Assembly: GCA_038230415.1 (NCBI GenBank)
Contig: JBBRNH010000012.1
Coordinates: 25,991-89,990 of the forward strand
From: JBBRNH01 sp038230415
GTDB taxonomy: Bacteria; Bacteroidota; Bacteroidia; Cytophagales; Spirosomataceae
Direction of reading: 5' to 3'
Length of the DNA: 64,000 nucleotides
The notes beneath the pieces were generated by a model, which saw only the letters and a program-made list of their open reading frames with translations, searched no databases and was not told the origin of the DNA. This document shows, one piece after another, positions 34,098 through 43,885 of the stretch. Position numbers and translations under genes: made by a program. The first letter of the stretch is position 1. Every line of letters begins with the position of its first letter.

Positions 34098-35825
34098 TCA
34101 TTGACCATTCACGGTGCTATCGGCCCATTTCCAGGCCTGGGTCAATAGTACCTGAGTTTGCTGTGCTTTATCGGTGAATCCCTGCCCCACTTGTGCTTTA
34201 TGAAGCCCTGCCAACGACCAGCCATTGCGGGGAAATACCGTTAGATCTTTCGCAAAAACTGTTTCAGCCTCGCTGTATCGTTTCGCTTTTAACAGAGCGG
34301 CACCCAAGCGATGGCGTACAGGAAAGAACCAGTTCGGTGGCTCGTCATAGCTTAAGGCATCTTCCATTGTAATGGCTTCGCGTAATAGGTTGATACTACG
34401 CTCGGTCTGCCCCTCATTCGCCAGAATGTCGGCCCGCAGTACCCGACGGGCAATTTCCAGAATAGACCGCATCGAATTTACCGGCCCAACGGTCAGTGTA
34501 GCCATAGCCGGATTCGTCGTCAGTTGATCGAGCTGTTCCAGTTCCAGCTTTGCCTTCGGGAGTTGCTGTTTATTGACCAGTGCCAGTCCACGAGCGTAGT
34601 GGCGGATAGCGGTCGGGTACGTCAGCCGGACGGTGTCTGCATCGCACATCCGAAGGAGTTCATCCCATCGAGAAAACTTAATGGCTACGTGGTAGGGAAT
34701 CGTATAAAAATGCTGGGGGAAACACCAGACAGGCTCGGCCATCAAGTTTTTGTTTGTGTTTTCAGCTACTTTCCGCGCCGAATACATCGCCCAATTGTAA
34801 TTACCTTCCAGCGTGGCCGTAGCGACCAGCAGGTGGTAATTATGGGGGAAATAGGCCAACGGAAACGCTCCCTGTGCGTGCCTGTTCATCAGGTACATAC
34901 TGTCAATGCGTACAGCCTGCCGGTTGCGTAATGAGCCTTCGTGATAGTTGCCTGTTCGTATGTAAATGTGCGACGGCATATGTACCAGATGGCTGGCCTT
35001 AGGTGCTATTTTACCCAGAATAGCCGCACTCTTTAGCCCCCGTTCCGGTGTTTGAGAGGCTTCTACGGCGTGGATGTAGTAGTGATTCAGGGCAATATGA
35101 TCAGGGTTGTGCGCCATCAGCTTTTCCAGGGTAGCTACAATGGCGGGTGTCCAGGGTTTCGGGCGGCCATCATGCTCCCACAAATCCCAGGGATGCAGGT
35201 CCATTAAGGATTCGGCGTATAACCCGGCAATATCCGCGTCGGTCGGGAAGCGTTCGTGGACTTGTTTTATAGCATCGGAATAGGCTACATCATATCGTTT
35301 TCGGTCAGCGACGGGTTTGGCCGGGTAGCGTTTTGCCAGCGCACCGATCAACGCCTTTTCTTTCTCTGTGCAATTAGCCGATAAGTTGATGGCCCGCTGA
35401 ATGGCGGTATAGGCCCGCTCGTAGTTGTCAGGTTCCATACCGGCATTATAGTTCGGCCCCAGCACATAACTGAAGCCCCAATAAGCCATAGCGCAGGTTG
35501 AATCTAACCGGGTGGCTTCGTGAAAAGAACGGGCGGCTTCGGCGTGATTGAACCCCACCGCCAGCATAAGTCCCTGATCGAAATACCGCTGCGCTTCCTG
35601 ACTCCGGGTAGTGATAGGGAAATGGATAGTACCGATGCTATCGAAGCGCATGGCTTTTTCTCCGGTACTATACCAGGCTTTGTCGGTTGGCGTGGTGCCA
35701 CAAACGACTATCGAAGTCAGTAGGTTGTCGGTCGGTTTATACCGGGGCTGGCAACTCACCAGTAGGGCCAATCCCGATAGCAGCCAACTCAACAGGATGA
35801 GTGGTCGTAATGTTGGTGTATTCAT
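34098..35825 (-). CDS. TPR-repeat lipoprotein
   Basis: 575 residues. A lipoprotein signal (LILLSWLLSGLALLVSC) leads into a protein with TPR-like helices across its length (QRYFDQGLMLAVGFNHAEAARSFHEATRLD, KRYSEAETVFAKDLTVFPRNGWSLAGL). The first block, with YWGFSYVLGPNYNAGM, is typical of a widespread family of periplasmic TPR lipoproteins in soil Bacteroidota whose role is unknown. The N-terminal 30 codons overlap the tail of a degenerate DUF5916 frame that has lost its own stop. Confidence 0.85.
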   Translation of the reverse strand: MNTPTLRPLILLSWLLSGLALLVSCQPRYKPTDNLLTSIVVCGTTPTDKAWYSTGEKAMRFDSIGTIHFPITTRSQEAQRYFDQGLMLAVGFNHAEAARSFHEATRLDSTCAMAYWGFSYVLGPNYNAGMEPDNYERAYTAIQRAINLSANCTEKEKALIGALAKRYPAKPVADRKRYDVAYSDAIKQVHERFPTDADIAGLYAESLMDLHPWDLWEHDGRPKPWTPAIVATLEKLMAHNPDHIALNHYYIHAVEASQTPERGLKSAAILGKIAPKASHLVHMPSHIYIRTGNYHEGSLRNRQAVRIDSMYLMNRHAQGAFPLAYFPHNYHLLVATATLEGNYNWAMYSARKVAENTNKNLMAEPVWCFPQHFYTIPYHVAIKFSRWDELLRMCDADTVRLTYPTAIRHYARGLALVNKQQLPKAKLELEQLDQLTTNPAMATLTVGPVNSMRSILEIARRVLRADILANEGQTERSINLLREAITMEDALSYDEPPNWFFPVRHRLGAALLKAKRYSEAETVFAKDLTVFPRNGWSLAGLHKAQVGQGFTDKAQQTQVLLTQAWKWADSTVNGQ

Positions 35826-37161
35826 GGTTTAGGAGATGAGGGTTTATAGGGTAAGGGCAAAGAAAGACCCTGGCACCCTCATTTGACAAAGGTGTAGGAA
35901 TTTTAATGATTAGTGTGCGGTCAGTAAGTAAGGGCTTAGGGGGTTCCGGCGAGCGGATTCCCGCCTGGTCAACACGGTCGGTGTTCGTTCCCTGATTGAA
36001 CACCACATACAGATCGTTACCCTCGCGGGGATTGTAGCGGAAACGAATATTGGACGATACCAAATGTGCGACACTGTTATATTGAACCAGAGCCTCCGCC
36101 GATACCTTCGTGTTTAGTGAGACCTTGGTTCGCAGTTGAGCGATGGTTACGTCGTATTGTTGAACACGGGCCGGAAACAGAATCCGGTTCCATTGCAGAT
36201 AACCGCTCAGCTCCAGATAGCGGGATAAAGCCCAGGTTGGCCGAACGCCCACCGATACCCGTGAGCCGTCGTAAAAACTACCGATTTCTGCTTCTACTTT
36301 CGTGTTGAGGGGTCTGCTGGGGGGAGTTTCTAACAGGCCATAAAAACTCCGAAAGCGGTATTGCCCACCCGGAATGTGAGCCACGCTGAACAGCGTCAGG
36401 GTGTCGGTGATGCTCTCGTAGGCGTTCCTGAATTTGAGTTGTACCGTATGCCCTTTTTTCAGGAGCGCATCCCAGGCGGGGCCCACCTCGGCCGATTCGG
36501 CGGTGCCGTTCCGGTCTCGTAAAAAAATAGAGCCGTACAGGCTTACCCGATGATTGAGCAGCGATGATTTCTTTCCGGGGAGCCACCCCCAAAACAGCCG
36601 GTCGCCGAAGCGGGTGTAGTCCTGCCGGGCTTCAAAACCGAGACCGGGATTATAGTTTTGTCCCGCCTGAGCAAGGGTCAGATCGTAGCCCAGCCCATTC
36701 AGTATGCGGTTTTCGTACCGCACCTGCCAGCGAGATGGATCAAAAAAATGACGCGGTTGCGTAACTACATTCGATGGCGTTTGCTGGTGAGACAGACGAT
36801 CAAACGTTTGTGCCCAGTTGATGCTGAGGAAATTTTGCTTGCGTACCCGGAAAATACCGTCTAAGCCATATCCTACGTTGGCGTGACCATCGGTGCCTAA
36901 CCGGGAGGTAGTCATGATGCCAATGTACGAATTTTGATTAAACACCCGCCGACGCAGCCGGACAACGCCCATGTTTTCGGACGATAGCCCGTCAATCGCT
37001 TTCGTTTGCATAGTCAACAGGGCAATATCCCAGCGGCCAATGCGCCCAATCATTCGCCCGCCCGCCAGAATCGGCACCCGTTTTCCATCGTTCAACCCGA
37101 TCCGCCGACTGTTAATTAACGTGAATTTTGGATAACGCTGTTTTTTAGCGCCATTAGGCAC
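35737..37161 (-). pseudogene. 5'-truncated DUF5916 outer membrane protein
   Basis: The frame matches only the C-terminal, beta-barrel half of DUF5916 proteins, which are normally about 750-850 residues with an N-terminal CBM9-like domain. Landmarks: SRRIGLNDGKRVPILAGGRMIGRIGRWDI at the start of the homology, NPGLGFEARQDYTRFG, and RYNPREGNDLYVVFNQGTNTD near the end. Similarity begins close to 37140 with no signal peptide or N-terminal domain upstream. At the other end the frame runs past the expected end (LTDRTLIIKI) for about 50 more residues into the next gene. Both ends therefore look damaged. A perfect palindrome lies 37 bases beyond the truncated end. Confidence 0.85.
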
Positions 37162-37197
37162 GGAATGTTTGTAGAAAATAAAGATTCGTATGTTTTA

Positions 37198-37242
37198 CCT
37201 CGTGCCGTAGGTACGGAATCACTCCGTACCTACGGCACGAGG
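37198..37242. repeat. Perfect 45-bp palindrome
   Basis: 20-bp perfect arms, CCTCGTGCCGTAGGTACGGA (37198-37217) and its complement (37223-37242), with a 5-base loop ATCAC. It lies between two damaged genes. It is not followed by a clear T-tract in either direction, so a dispersed repeat is more likely than a terminator. Confidence 0.9.
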
Positions 37243-37334
37243 TTGATAGTCAACTACTTATTACTACAAACATTCGCCCCCTACGGGGCCAATTATCCAT
37301 AACTCACGTTAAAATATCCTTTGGGGTTTGGTCT

Positions 37335-38176
37335 TTACATAAACGAACTCATGGTGGCTTCGTTGGCTAAATCGTCAGCGTGTTCGGCACCAAGGTAACG
37401 GTCAATCAGGTTGTGGGCCAGATACAGCAACGGCGTGAGCAAAATAGCTGTCGTGAATTTATAGATATAATTGATGATGCCAACGGCTAAAACCTGCGTT
37501 AATGACCAGTTGCCGAACACATAAAACGCAATAAACAAGACCACAAACGAGTCAACGAGTTGCGAGATGATGGTTGAGCCCGTAGCCAAATCATCCGGCT
37601 TCCCGTAATGCTGCGCAGGTACTGAAACACGGATGCGTCAAGAATCTGTCCAATCAAAAAGGCAGTCAGCGAGCCGATGATGATACCCAGCCCCTGCCTG
37701 AAAATCATAGCAAAGGCATTGTTGATGTTGATGGCCGCGCCCGCCGAATCTTTGGCGTTTACGTCGAGCCAGAACTGGGCGGGCGGCAGCGTGGTAACGG
37801 CGTAAATAATCAGAAACGAATAGGCAATAAACCCCGCCGTGAGAAATGAAATCCGGCGAACGCCCGCTTTGCCAAAATACTCGTTGATAATGTCGGAGGT
37901 GATAAAGACAAACGGCCAGATAACAGCCCCGGCGGTGAGGTTGAAGTCAAGAGCAACGGCTCCCGGCACAAAATTACTAAAGAGTTGAATATGAGCGGGT
38001 TTTGTTCCGATCAGGGTTTCGCCAGAGAAGATTTTCACCCCGATAATCTCGGCCACGATTGCGTTGGTGAGAAAAATAGCACTCAAAAAAATATACAGAT
38101 TAGTGCGCTTATTGGTGAATGAGTATGCAGGCATAAATGAAAAATCTATCGGTTTAGGTAAGTTTTTTCTTTGCAT
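37335..38176 (-). pseudogene. Queuosine precursor transporter (YhhQ/VUT family), frameshifted
   Basis: A complete YhhQ-type transporter can be read only by changing frame. The first part (start Met at 38176 or 38134) runs through SAIFLTNAIVAEIIGVKIFSG, PFVFITSDIINEYFGKAGVRR and QYLRSITGSRMIWLRA. The second continues TGSTIISQLVDSFVVLFIAFYVFG to the end at 37335. At the junction the minus strand has one copy of GCTACGGGCTC, where W-L-R-A-T-G-S would need CTACGGG twice in tandem; loss of one 7-bp unit explains the shift. The intact protein imports preQ0/preQ1 or queuine for tRNA modification. Either a recent mutation or an assembly error. Confidence 0.85.
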
Positions 38177-38255
38177 TATTCCAAAAATAGGAATAGTGGG
38201 GTATTTTTGTGGCAAGTTAAATAAAAGTTACACCCGCTAAATTGTATCGAATCGA

Positions 38256-41200
38256 ATGAAAAAACTACTGAATTATTACCGGCTTTGGCTTTTGCTGATT
38301 ACGTTTGGGCTGCCCGCGCTGGCAATGGCGCAGTCGGGCAGCGTTGCCGGCACCGTGAAAGATGAAAAAGGCCAGCCCATGCCAGCCGCCACCGTACAAC
38401 TGCAAGGCACCCGAAAAGGAGCCATTTCTGACCGCGCCGGCCAGTTCAACATAGACAATGTTGCGCCCGGCACCTACACCGTTCAGGCAACGTTTGTGGG
38501 CTTTGCCACCCAAAAGCAAACCGTTGTGGTCAGTGCGGGCGCGGCCAAAGCTGATTTTGTGCTGGCCGAAGATGCCCTTGAAATGGAAACGGTGGTTATC
38601 ACCGGCTCGTTTGACCCGCGCACCAAACTCGAATCATCCGTTGCCATCACCACCATCAATGCCCGCACCATTGACCAGCGCGCTCCGCGTGGCACGGGCG
38701 ATCTGCTCCAGTCGGTGCCGGGCGTATGGGTTGACAACTCATCGGGCGAGGTTGGCTCCAAAGTAGTGGCACGGGGGCTGGCTCCGGTTGGTAACGATCA
38801 GGTGGGGTTTCAGTACGTCAGTTTGCAGGAAGAAGGACTGCCCGTGATGGGCGCACAAATGGGTTTTTCGCTGGTAGATATGTACCAGCGTACCGACCTG
38901 ACAACGGCCCGGATGGAAGCCATCCGGGGCGGTTCGGCGGCAATCACGTCGGCCAACTCACCGGGTGGTATCTTTAACTTTATCTCTAAAACCGGCGGTA
39001 ATACCTTCAGCGGATCGGCGCGGGTAACGGGTGGAATCTACGGCAACGGCAAAGGCATAGGCCGCACCGACGTGGAGTTTGGCGGGCCGCTTGCCGGGGG
39101 ATTCAATTACCACATCGGCGGTTTCTACCGGGTTGATGGCGGGGCCAGAAATACGCCTTTCAACGCCAATCAGGGCGGACAGATCCGGGCCAACGTCAGC
39201 AAGTTATTTGCCAACGGGCGCGGCTCGGTTAAAGTATATGGCAAATACCTCGACGATCACAACACGTTTTTCAAGGAGATCGCCCTCAACAACGATCTCA
39301 AAAGTGGGTATGATCCCGGCAACGGCGACCCGGTAAATATCAACTACTCAACCACGTTTATTGACGTGAACACGCAGGTGCCGGTGGCCGACGAATACCG
39401 CAAAGACAACGCCACCAACGCTACCCGAACCTTCGATGCCAAAAAAGGAATTGCCAACAAAAGCTATTCTGCCGGGCTTGACCTGAGTTATGACCTCGGC
39501 AGTGGCTGGGGGTTGACGGCACGGGCTAAGGTATCGAATTTCGATCAGGCGTATTTGCAATACCAGGGTAACTTAGTGCTGCCGGTGTCGCCGGCGGTGG
39601 TAGGTTCGGCCAGTTTGGGGGCGCAGCAGGGTTATCTGCAATTCGGGGCTGGTGCGTTGGCAAGTGCCGGCACTTACGCGGCTGCCGGGGCTGCCCTCGC
39701 GGGCGCGATTTCCGGTGCGATTCTGCCCGGTGTATTGTCGCCAACGTATTACGATGCCAAAACGGGCGAGGTGCTGGCCCGGTCGGTATTTGGATTGAGC
39801 AACGGCGTTCCCGTCTCGACGCTTGACCCCAACACGCCCAACAAAATCGGGAAATACCTGCTGGGGACGGTGCCGCTGAATATGTACAACAAAACCAACG
39901 ATCAGATTGCGTCGCTGAACCTGACCAAAGAGATTGGTGGCCATCAACTCACCTTCGGCACGTATTACTCGCACACTGAGATCAACACCCGCTGGTTTGC
40001 CGATGGCGTAATTAGTACGATGGGCAACAACCCACGGGCGGTTCGGATCGAGTTTCCGGCACCGGCCACGTTTCCGGCCTCGGTAATCGGCGCATTTGGG
40101 GCAGTACCGGCCCTGGCAGCCGCGTTTGGTGGCCTGGCCGGTGGCGGGCCGTATCAGGCAACGGACCCCAGCGGGATTGTGCTGCAAAGCGGACTGGCCT
40201 ACACGATCACCAAAAACGTGCAGAACCTGAATGCGTTCTACCTCAATGATGTCTGGAAAGTGACCGATAAACTGAGTATTGACCTTGGCGCACGCTACGA
40301 AACGGTGCGGCATACGGGCATGAAACAGGGCTGGCAGGGCGGAACAGCCGTTGGTGGTCTGGGTGGTTTGGATAAAAACCCGAAAACGACGTATGACATT
40401 GGCTCGCGGGTCTATAACGGCGACGAATTTGTGTACGGCGTTAGTTACCAGCCGGTTAGCGCTACGTCGTCAACACTGGCTCGTGATCCGAGCAACGGCA
40501 AAATTATCGTGGCAAACGCCGATGGCGACGGCGACGGACCCGGGTTTAAGTTCAATTACCTGTCGTGGTCGGTGGGTGGCAACTACAAATTTACCAACCG
40601 AACGGCGGGTTATCTGCGGGTGTCACGCGGCAACAAAGCTCCCGAACTTGACTATTACGCCAATAACTTCGTGAATATTCCGCTCGACAGAAAAGCTCCG
40701 CTCGAAACCGTGACGCAGGCCGAGTTAGGCTTCAAAGCCAACGGACGCAAGGCATCATTTTCGGCAACGGGCTTTTACAGTTATTTAGACAACGCGCTGC
40801 TGCAGCTCTTTATCACGAGTGGCTCGGCCAGTTTCTTTACCGACCCAACCTTTAATGCGACCCGCACCATTGGTCTCGAACTCGAAACGGTATTGCAGGC
40901 TACGGACCGGCTCACGGTTCGCGCCCACGCTACGGTGCAGGATGCCAAATATGCCCGGCTCACGTACCTGAACGTGGCCGGTGGCGTTGACCGCACCAAG
41001 TTTTTTACGGAAGACTTTTCGGGAAACCGGGTATTGGGCGTAGCTCCGGTTATTGTTGACATTACCCCCACGTATCGGGTGGGTAAATTTTCGCCTTACC
41101 TCAACTATCGCTGGTTTAGCGAACGGCAGGGCAACCGCCGAAACTCGGTTCAGTTAGCAGCATACGGGGTGCTAAGTGCCGGGGTTTCGGGAGCCTTAAC

Positions 41201-41444
41201 GTCGCGGTTAGATTTAAGTATTCAAGCCAGTAACCTGCTCAACAGCGCGGGTATTCTGCTCTTCGGCGGGTACGGCTTGCAGGGAACATCGCTCGAAGAC
41301 ATTGCCGTTGGCGGTATCAAACGTCCTGATGGAACGGTGCTGGCTGGCACCGACTTAACGGTACTCAATAGCTTGGGATCGCCCGTGTTTGGCCGTCCGG
41401 TGCTGGCCCGGCAGCTTACGGCGAGTCTGACGTATCGGTTCTAA
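38256..41444 (+). CDS. TonB-dependent receptor with carboxypeptidase-like domain
   Basis: 1062 residues. Signal peptide (LLLITFGLPALAMAQ), then a carboxypeptidase-regulatory-like domain (GSVAGTVKDEKGQPMPAATVQLQGT, residues 27-110), a plug domain (GDLLQSVPGVWVDNSSGEVGSK, IRGGSAAITSANSPGGIFNFISKTGG) and a 22-strand barrel ending SLTYRF. No SusD gene follows, so it is not a SusC-type glycan importer. The plug style resembles siderophore or FecA-like receptors. A segment rich in Ala/Gly near residues 445-490 is unusual for a barrel loop. Substrate unknown. Confidence 0.93.
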   Translation: MKKLLNYYRLWLLLITFGLPALAMAQSGSVAGTVKDEKGQPMPAATVQLQGTRKGAISDRAGQFNIDNVAPGTYTVQATFVGFATQKQTVVVSAGAAKADFVLAEDALEMETVVITGSFDPRTKLESSVAITTINARTIDQRAPRGTGDLLQSVPGVWVDNSSGEVGSKVVARGLAPVGNDQVGFQYVSLQEEGLPVMGAQMGFSLVDMYQRTDLTTARMEAIRGGSAAITSANSPGGIFNFISKTGGNTFSGSARVTGGIYGNGKGIGRTDVEFGGPLAGGFNYHIGGFYRVDGGARNTPFNANQGGQIRANVSKLFANGRGSVKVYGKYLDDHNTFFKEIALNNDLKSGYDPGNGDPVNINYSTTFIDVNTQVPVADEYRKDNATNATRTFDAKKGIANKSYSAGLDLSYDLGSGWGLTARAKVSNFDQAYLQYQGNLVLPVSPAVVGSASLGAQQGYLQFGAGALASAGTYAAAGAALAGAISGAILPGVLSPTYYDAKTGEVLARSVFGLSNGVPVSTLDPNTPNKIGKYLLGTVPLNMYNKTNDQIASLNLTKEIGGHQLTFGTYYSHTEINTRWFADGVISTMGNNPRAVRIEFPAPATFPASVIGAFGAVPALAAAFGGLAGGGPYQATDPSGIVLQSGLAYTITKNVQNLNAFYLNDVWKVTDKLSIDLGARYETVRHTGMKQGWQGGTAVGGLGGLDKNPKTTYDIGSRVYNGDEFVYGVSYQPVSATSSTLARDPSNGKIIVANADGDGDGPGFKFNYLSWSVGGNYKFTNRTAGYLRVSRGNKAPELDYYANNFVNIPLDRKAPLETVTQAELGFKANGRKASFSATGFYSYLDNALLQLFITSGSASFFTDPTFNATRTIGLELETVLQATDRLTVRAHATVQDAKYARLTYLNVAGGVDRTKFFTEDFSGNRVLGVAPVIVDITPTYRVGKFSPYLNYRWFSERQGNRRNSVQLAAYGVLSAGVSGALTSRLDLSIQASNLLNSAGILLFGGYGLQGTSLEDIAVGGIKRPDGTVLAGTDLTVLNSLGSPVFGRPVLARQLTASLTYRF

Positions 41445-41457
41445 GGAAATAATAGAA

Positions 41458-41541
41458 CACAGATGACGCAGATTTAAGAGATTTCCGCAGATCATAAAAA
41501 ATCTGTGCAAATCATTTTAAATCTGCGTCATCTGCGTTCTA
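41458..41541. repeat. Phrase-like inverted repeat, family A, copy 2
   Basis: ACACAGATGACGCAGATTT on the left, AAATCTGCGTCATCTGCGT on the right, with ATCTGTGCAAATC and CCGCAGATC phrases between. It shares the CAGATGACGCAGAT phrase with 19034-19146. Situated between convergent genes. Confidence 0.9.
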
Positions 41542-41548
41542 TTGTATT

Positions 41549-42655
41549 TTACTTCAACGTCAGCAGATACCCAATCGTGAAGTTTGCATCCCAGTCGAAC
41601 ACAAACTGATCGCAGCCGGTCGCATCGGCAATGGCCTTGTAGATGTTGAGGCCCGCCTTCTGCTTGGCGTTTTTGCCGGTAAAGGCACCGGGCGCGCTCA
41701 ATACGGTGTAGCGTTCCTTGCCGTTGCGGAGTTGCTTGGCGAGTTCAAAGGGAATACCGCCGATGATAAAGGCCGTTTTGCGGTTGGCCGTCGGAATACT
41801 CTTTACTTTCGCCTTCACCTCGTCATAGACTTTGGCATCATCGATGCCACCCTCAAAATACTTCGAGCCGTAGGTATCGATGGCTGACGTTTGCCCGCCC
41901 GATTTCCAGGATATTTTGGTGTTGCCCGATCCAATATCCACCACAAAGGCGTTGTCATAAAACTCGGCGGGCAGCACCGACCGCAGCGCTAATTTGCCTT
42001 CCTGCTCCGGGGTAACGGTGTTCACCACAAAATTCAGTGATTTCAGCCCGCGAATAATCTTCTGGGTTCCGTCGGCCTTCACCGCGCCGGAGCTAACCAC
42101 GAACTGAATATCGCGGCCCGCCACGCCGTAATCGAGCATGGTGGCAATGTATTTTTTCAGTCCGTCGCGCACATCCTGATCGGTCGCCATGTTTTCCATG
42201 ACAAGGCTATTACCGAAATCTGCTTTTTCGAGTTTCCAATTTTTCTGAGCGTCAATGCTGACAATGAACGAGTTAAAGCCACTGGCACCCAATTCAACCA
42301 CGCCCTTGAGTTTGCCGTTTGATGGCGCGGGGGGCGTAAAACTAAACGCCCGGCCCTGCCCGGTGCTGCTACCGGCGTTGTCTGAACTGCCCGCGCCAGG
42401 GTTGTCGGCAGGGGCCGACGAACCACCCTTGTCGGTGGCAACGTCGGTCATGGCCGAACCATCTTTGGCGGTGTTTCCGGGCGAGGTGTCATCGGCATTA
42501 TCGGGCATTGATGGCGAACCTGTTTCTACGGCGGTTGGCGCGGTTTTGGCGCGGCTGAAGAGGTCAATACCGCCAGCGTACTTGAGTCCAAAGTAGATAG
42601 CGGCCAGAATAAGGGCCGTAATCAGCAGGCGACCCGCTATGGTTAATCGTTGCAT
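41549..42655 (-). CDS. Membrane-anchored Ppx/actin-fold protein
   Basis: 368 residues. One N-terminal TM helix (LLITALILAAIYFGLKYAGG), a ~90-residue Ser/Asp/Gly/Thr-rich linker, then an ASKHA-type domain. VELGASGFNSFIVSID stands for the first phosphate loop, SGAVKADG follows, and FVVDIGSGNTKISWKSGG is the second phosphate loop, in the style of Ppx/GppA. ATPases of this fold are normally cytosolic, while the positive N-terminus predicts the domain on the outer side of the membrane; topology is unresolved. It is the last gene of a three-gene cluster. Confidence 0.8.
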   Translation of the reverse strand: MQRLTIAGRLLITALILAAIYFGLKYAGGIDLFSRAKTAPTAVETGSPSMPDNADDTSPGNTAKDGSAMTDVATDKGGSSAPADNPGAGSSDNAGSSTGQGRAFSFTPPAPSNGKLKGVVELGASGFNSFIVSIDAQKNWKLEKADFGNSLVMENMATDQDVRDGLKKYIATMLDYGVAGRDIQFVVSSGAVKADGTQKIIRGLKSLNFVVNTVTPEQEGKLALRSVLPAEFYDNAFVVDIGSGNTKISWKSGGQTSAIDTYGSKYFEGGIDDAKVYDEVKAKVKSIPTANRKTAFIIGGIPFELAKQLRNGKERYTVLSAPGAFTGKNAKQKAGLNIYKAIADATGCDQFVFDWDANFTIGYLLTLK

Positions 42656-42755
42656 AAAATTGGTTTTCGGTTTATGGTTTACAGTTTTCGGTTGTTCAGT
42701 ATTCAGCAGGCTGACGCGAAAGCAATCCCGTAAACCGTAAGCCGAATACCGTAAA
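42656..42755. repeat. Phrase-like inverted repeat, family C, copy 2
   Basis: Fills the gap between two co-directional genes: GGTTTTCGGTTTATGGTTTACAG on the left, CCGTAAACCGTAAGCCGAATACCGTAAAC on the right. Same phrases as 21725-21812. Confidence 0.88.
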
Positions 42756-43781
42756 CTAATCTAACAAATTCCGGTAGCCCGCGTCTTTCGGCGCGTTGAG
42801 TTCAATGGTCTGCGGCTGCGCGGGCAGGGCGGTGGTGCTGACGAGTGAAAACTCGCCCTTGTTGTAGGCTTCGAGGAGTTGCTGGCCTTTGTCAGACAGA
42901 ATGCCGTTCTGAATATCCACGCCGTTGATAAAGTCCATCGAGAGGTCCATGGCCCGTTTCATCTCGCCGAGTTTCAGGCTCATGTCGTCCTGGATATACT
43001 CCATGCTCTGATCGAAGTAGAACTTTTTGTCGGGGTCTCCTTTAAAGATACTGATGGCCGTGCGGAGCGCGTTTGAACTTTCTTTGACGATTTTATACTC
43101 CGTTTCCTTCAGTTTGACCTTGATTTCGGTCTCTTTGATGAGGTAATCGGCACTGGTGTTCACTTTTTCCATGAAGGCCAGAATCGTCTGCATATTGCGT
43201 TGCAGCGGCATCAGTTTCTCGTTCATGTCCTGCAAACCGGCCCCTTCGATGGTGGCAAGCTGAGCGGCCTGCGCCATGCCGGGCCGGTCGGTCATCTGTT
43301 TGGCGCGGTTGGCTTCGGCAAATTTCTGCTTGATATTCTCGTTATTCTCACCAATTTTTTTGTTGAGTTTCACCAACTGTCCGGCCAGGGTGTCAATCTG
43401 ACCCTGCATTTTCTCGCGCTTTTCTTTCATGTCCTGCACATAAATTTTCATGATCGCGATGGGATCGAGTTGAACGATGGTGCCGGTCAGGCTGCGCATC
43501 AGCGACTTAAACAGGAAAAACACGCCCGTTCGGATGTCTTTGCTCGTAAACAGGAAAATCAGCAGGCCGAGGGCGGCCAATAGCCCAGCTAAATAGAGCG
43601 TGTTCTGGGTTACGCGGATAAGCCATTCCAGAATGTCGTTGATCCTGAAGAGCGTTAGTCCGCCGAGGGCGATCAAAACAACCATGCTGGCGATGCCTTC
43701 GGGGCGGCTCCAGAACGAACGTTTGTCGGGTGAGGTGGGCGAATTGCCACCGCCAAGTTGGGAGAAATCGGGAGTTGCCAT
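42756..43781 (-). CDS. PspA-like coiled-coil protein with two TM helices
   Basis: 341 residues. TM1 is about 30-46 (GIASMVVLIALGGLTLF) and TM2 60-79 (NTLYLAGLLAALGLLIFLF). From residue 105 on, QLDPIAIMKIYVQDMKEKREKM and the following long helices read like PspA/IM30 (ESCRT-III-like) helices 1-4: a DPxxxxxxxxxDM opening, then a heptad-rich hairpin. True PspA has no TM helices, so this would be a membrane-tethered relative. The relationship is inferred from style and needs structural comparison. It lies between the coiled-coil gene and the Ppx-fold gene. Membrane bending or envelope stress response is the most natural idea. Confidence 0.65.
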   Translation of the reverse strand: MATPDFSQLGGGNSPTSPDKRSFWSRPEGIASMVVLIALGGLTLFRINDILEWLIRVTQNTLYLAGLLAALGLLIFLFTSKDIRTGVFFLFKSLMRSLTGTIVQLDPIAIMKIYVQDMKEKREKMQGQIDTLAGQLVKLNKKIGENNENIKQKFAEANRAKQMTDRPGMAQAAQLATIEGAGLQDMNEKLMPLQRNMQTILAFMEKVNTSADYLIKETEIKVKLKETEYKIVKESSNALRTAISIFKGDPDKKFYFDQSMEYIQDDMSLKLGEMKRAMDLSMDFINGVDIQNGILSDKGQQLLEAYNKGEFSLVSTTALPAQPQTIELNAPKDAGYRNLLD

Positions 43782-43789
43782 AGTTTGGG

Positions 43790-43885
43790 AGTGAAGAGTG
43801 AGGAATGATGAGTGAAGAATAGCTATTCTGGCGCAAGTTGAGCCGCTGAACCGCTATTCTTCACTCATCATTCTTCACTCTTCAT
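43790..43885. repeat. Phrase-like inverted repeat, family D
   Basis: GAGTGAAGAGTGAGGAATGATGAGTGAAGAATAGC on the left side (in pieces) and GCTATTCTTCACTCATCATTCTTCACTCTTCAT on the right: the same GTGAAGA/ATGATGAGTGAAG phrases in opposite polarity. It occupies the gap between the coiled-coil and PspA-like genes. Confidence 0.92.

Noticed and set aside
38256..41444. SusC-type polysaccharide importer
   Set aside because: No SusD-like gene follows and the next gene is convergent.
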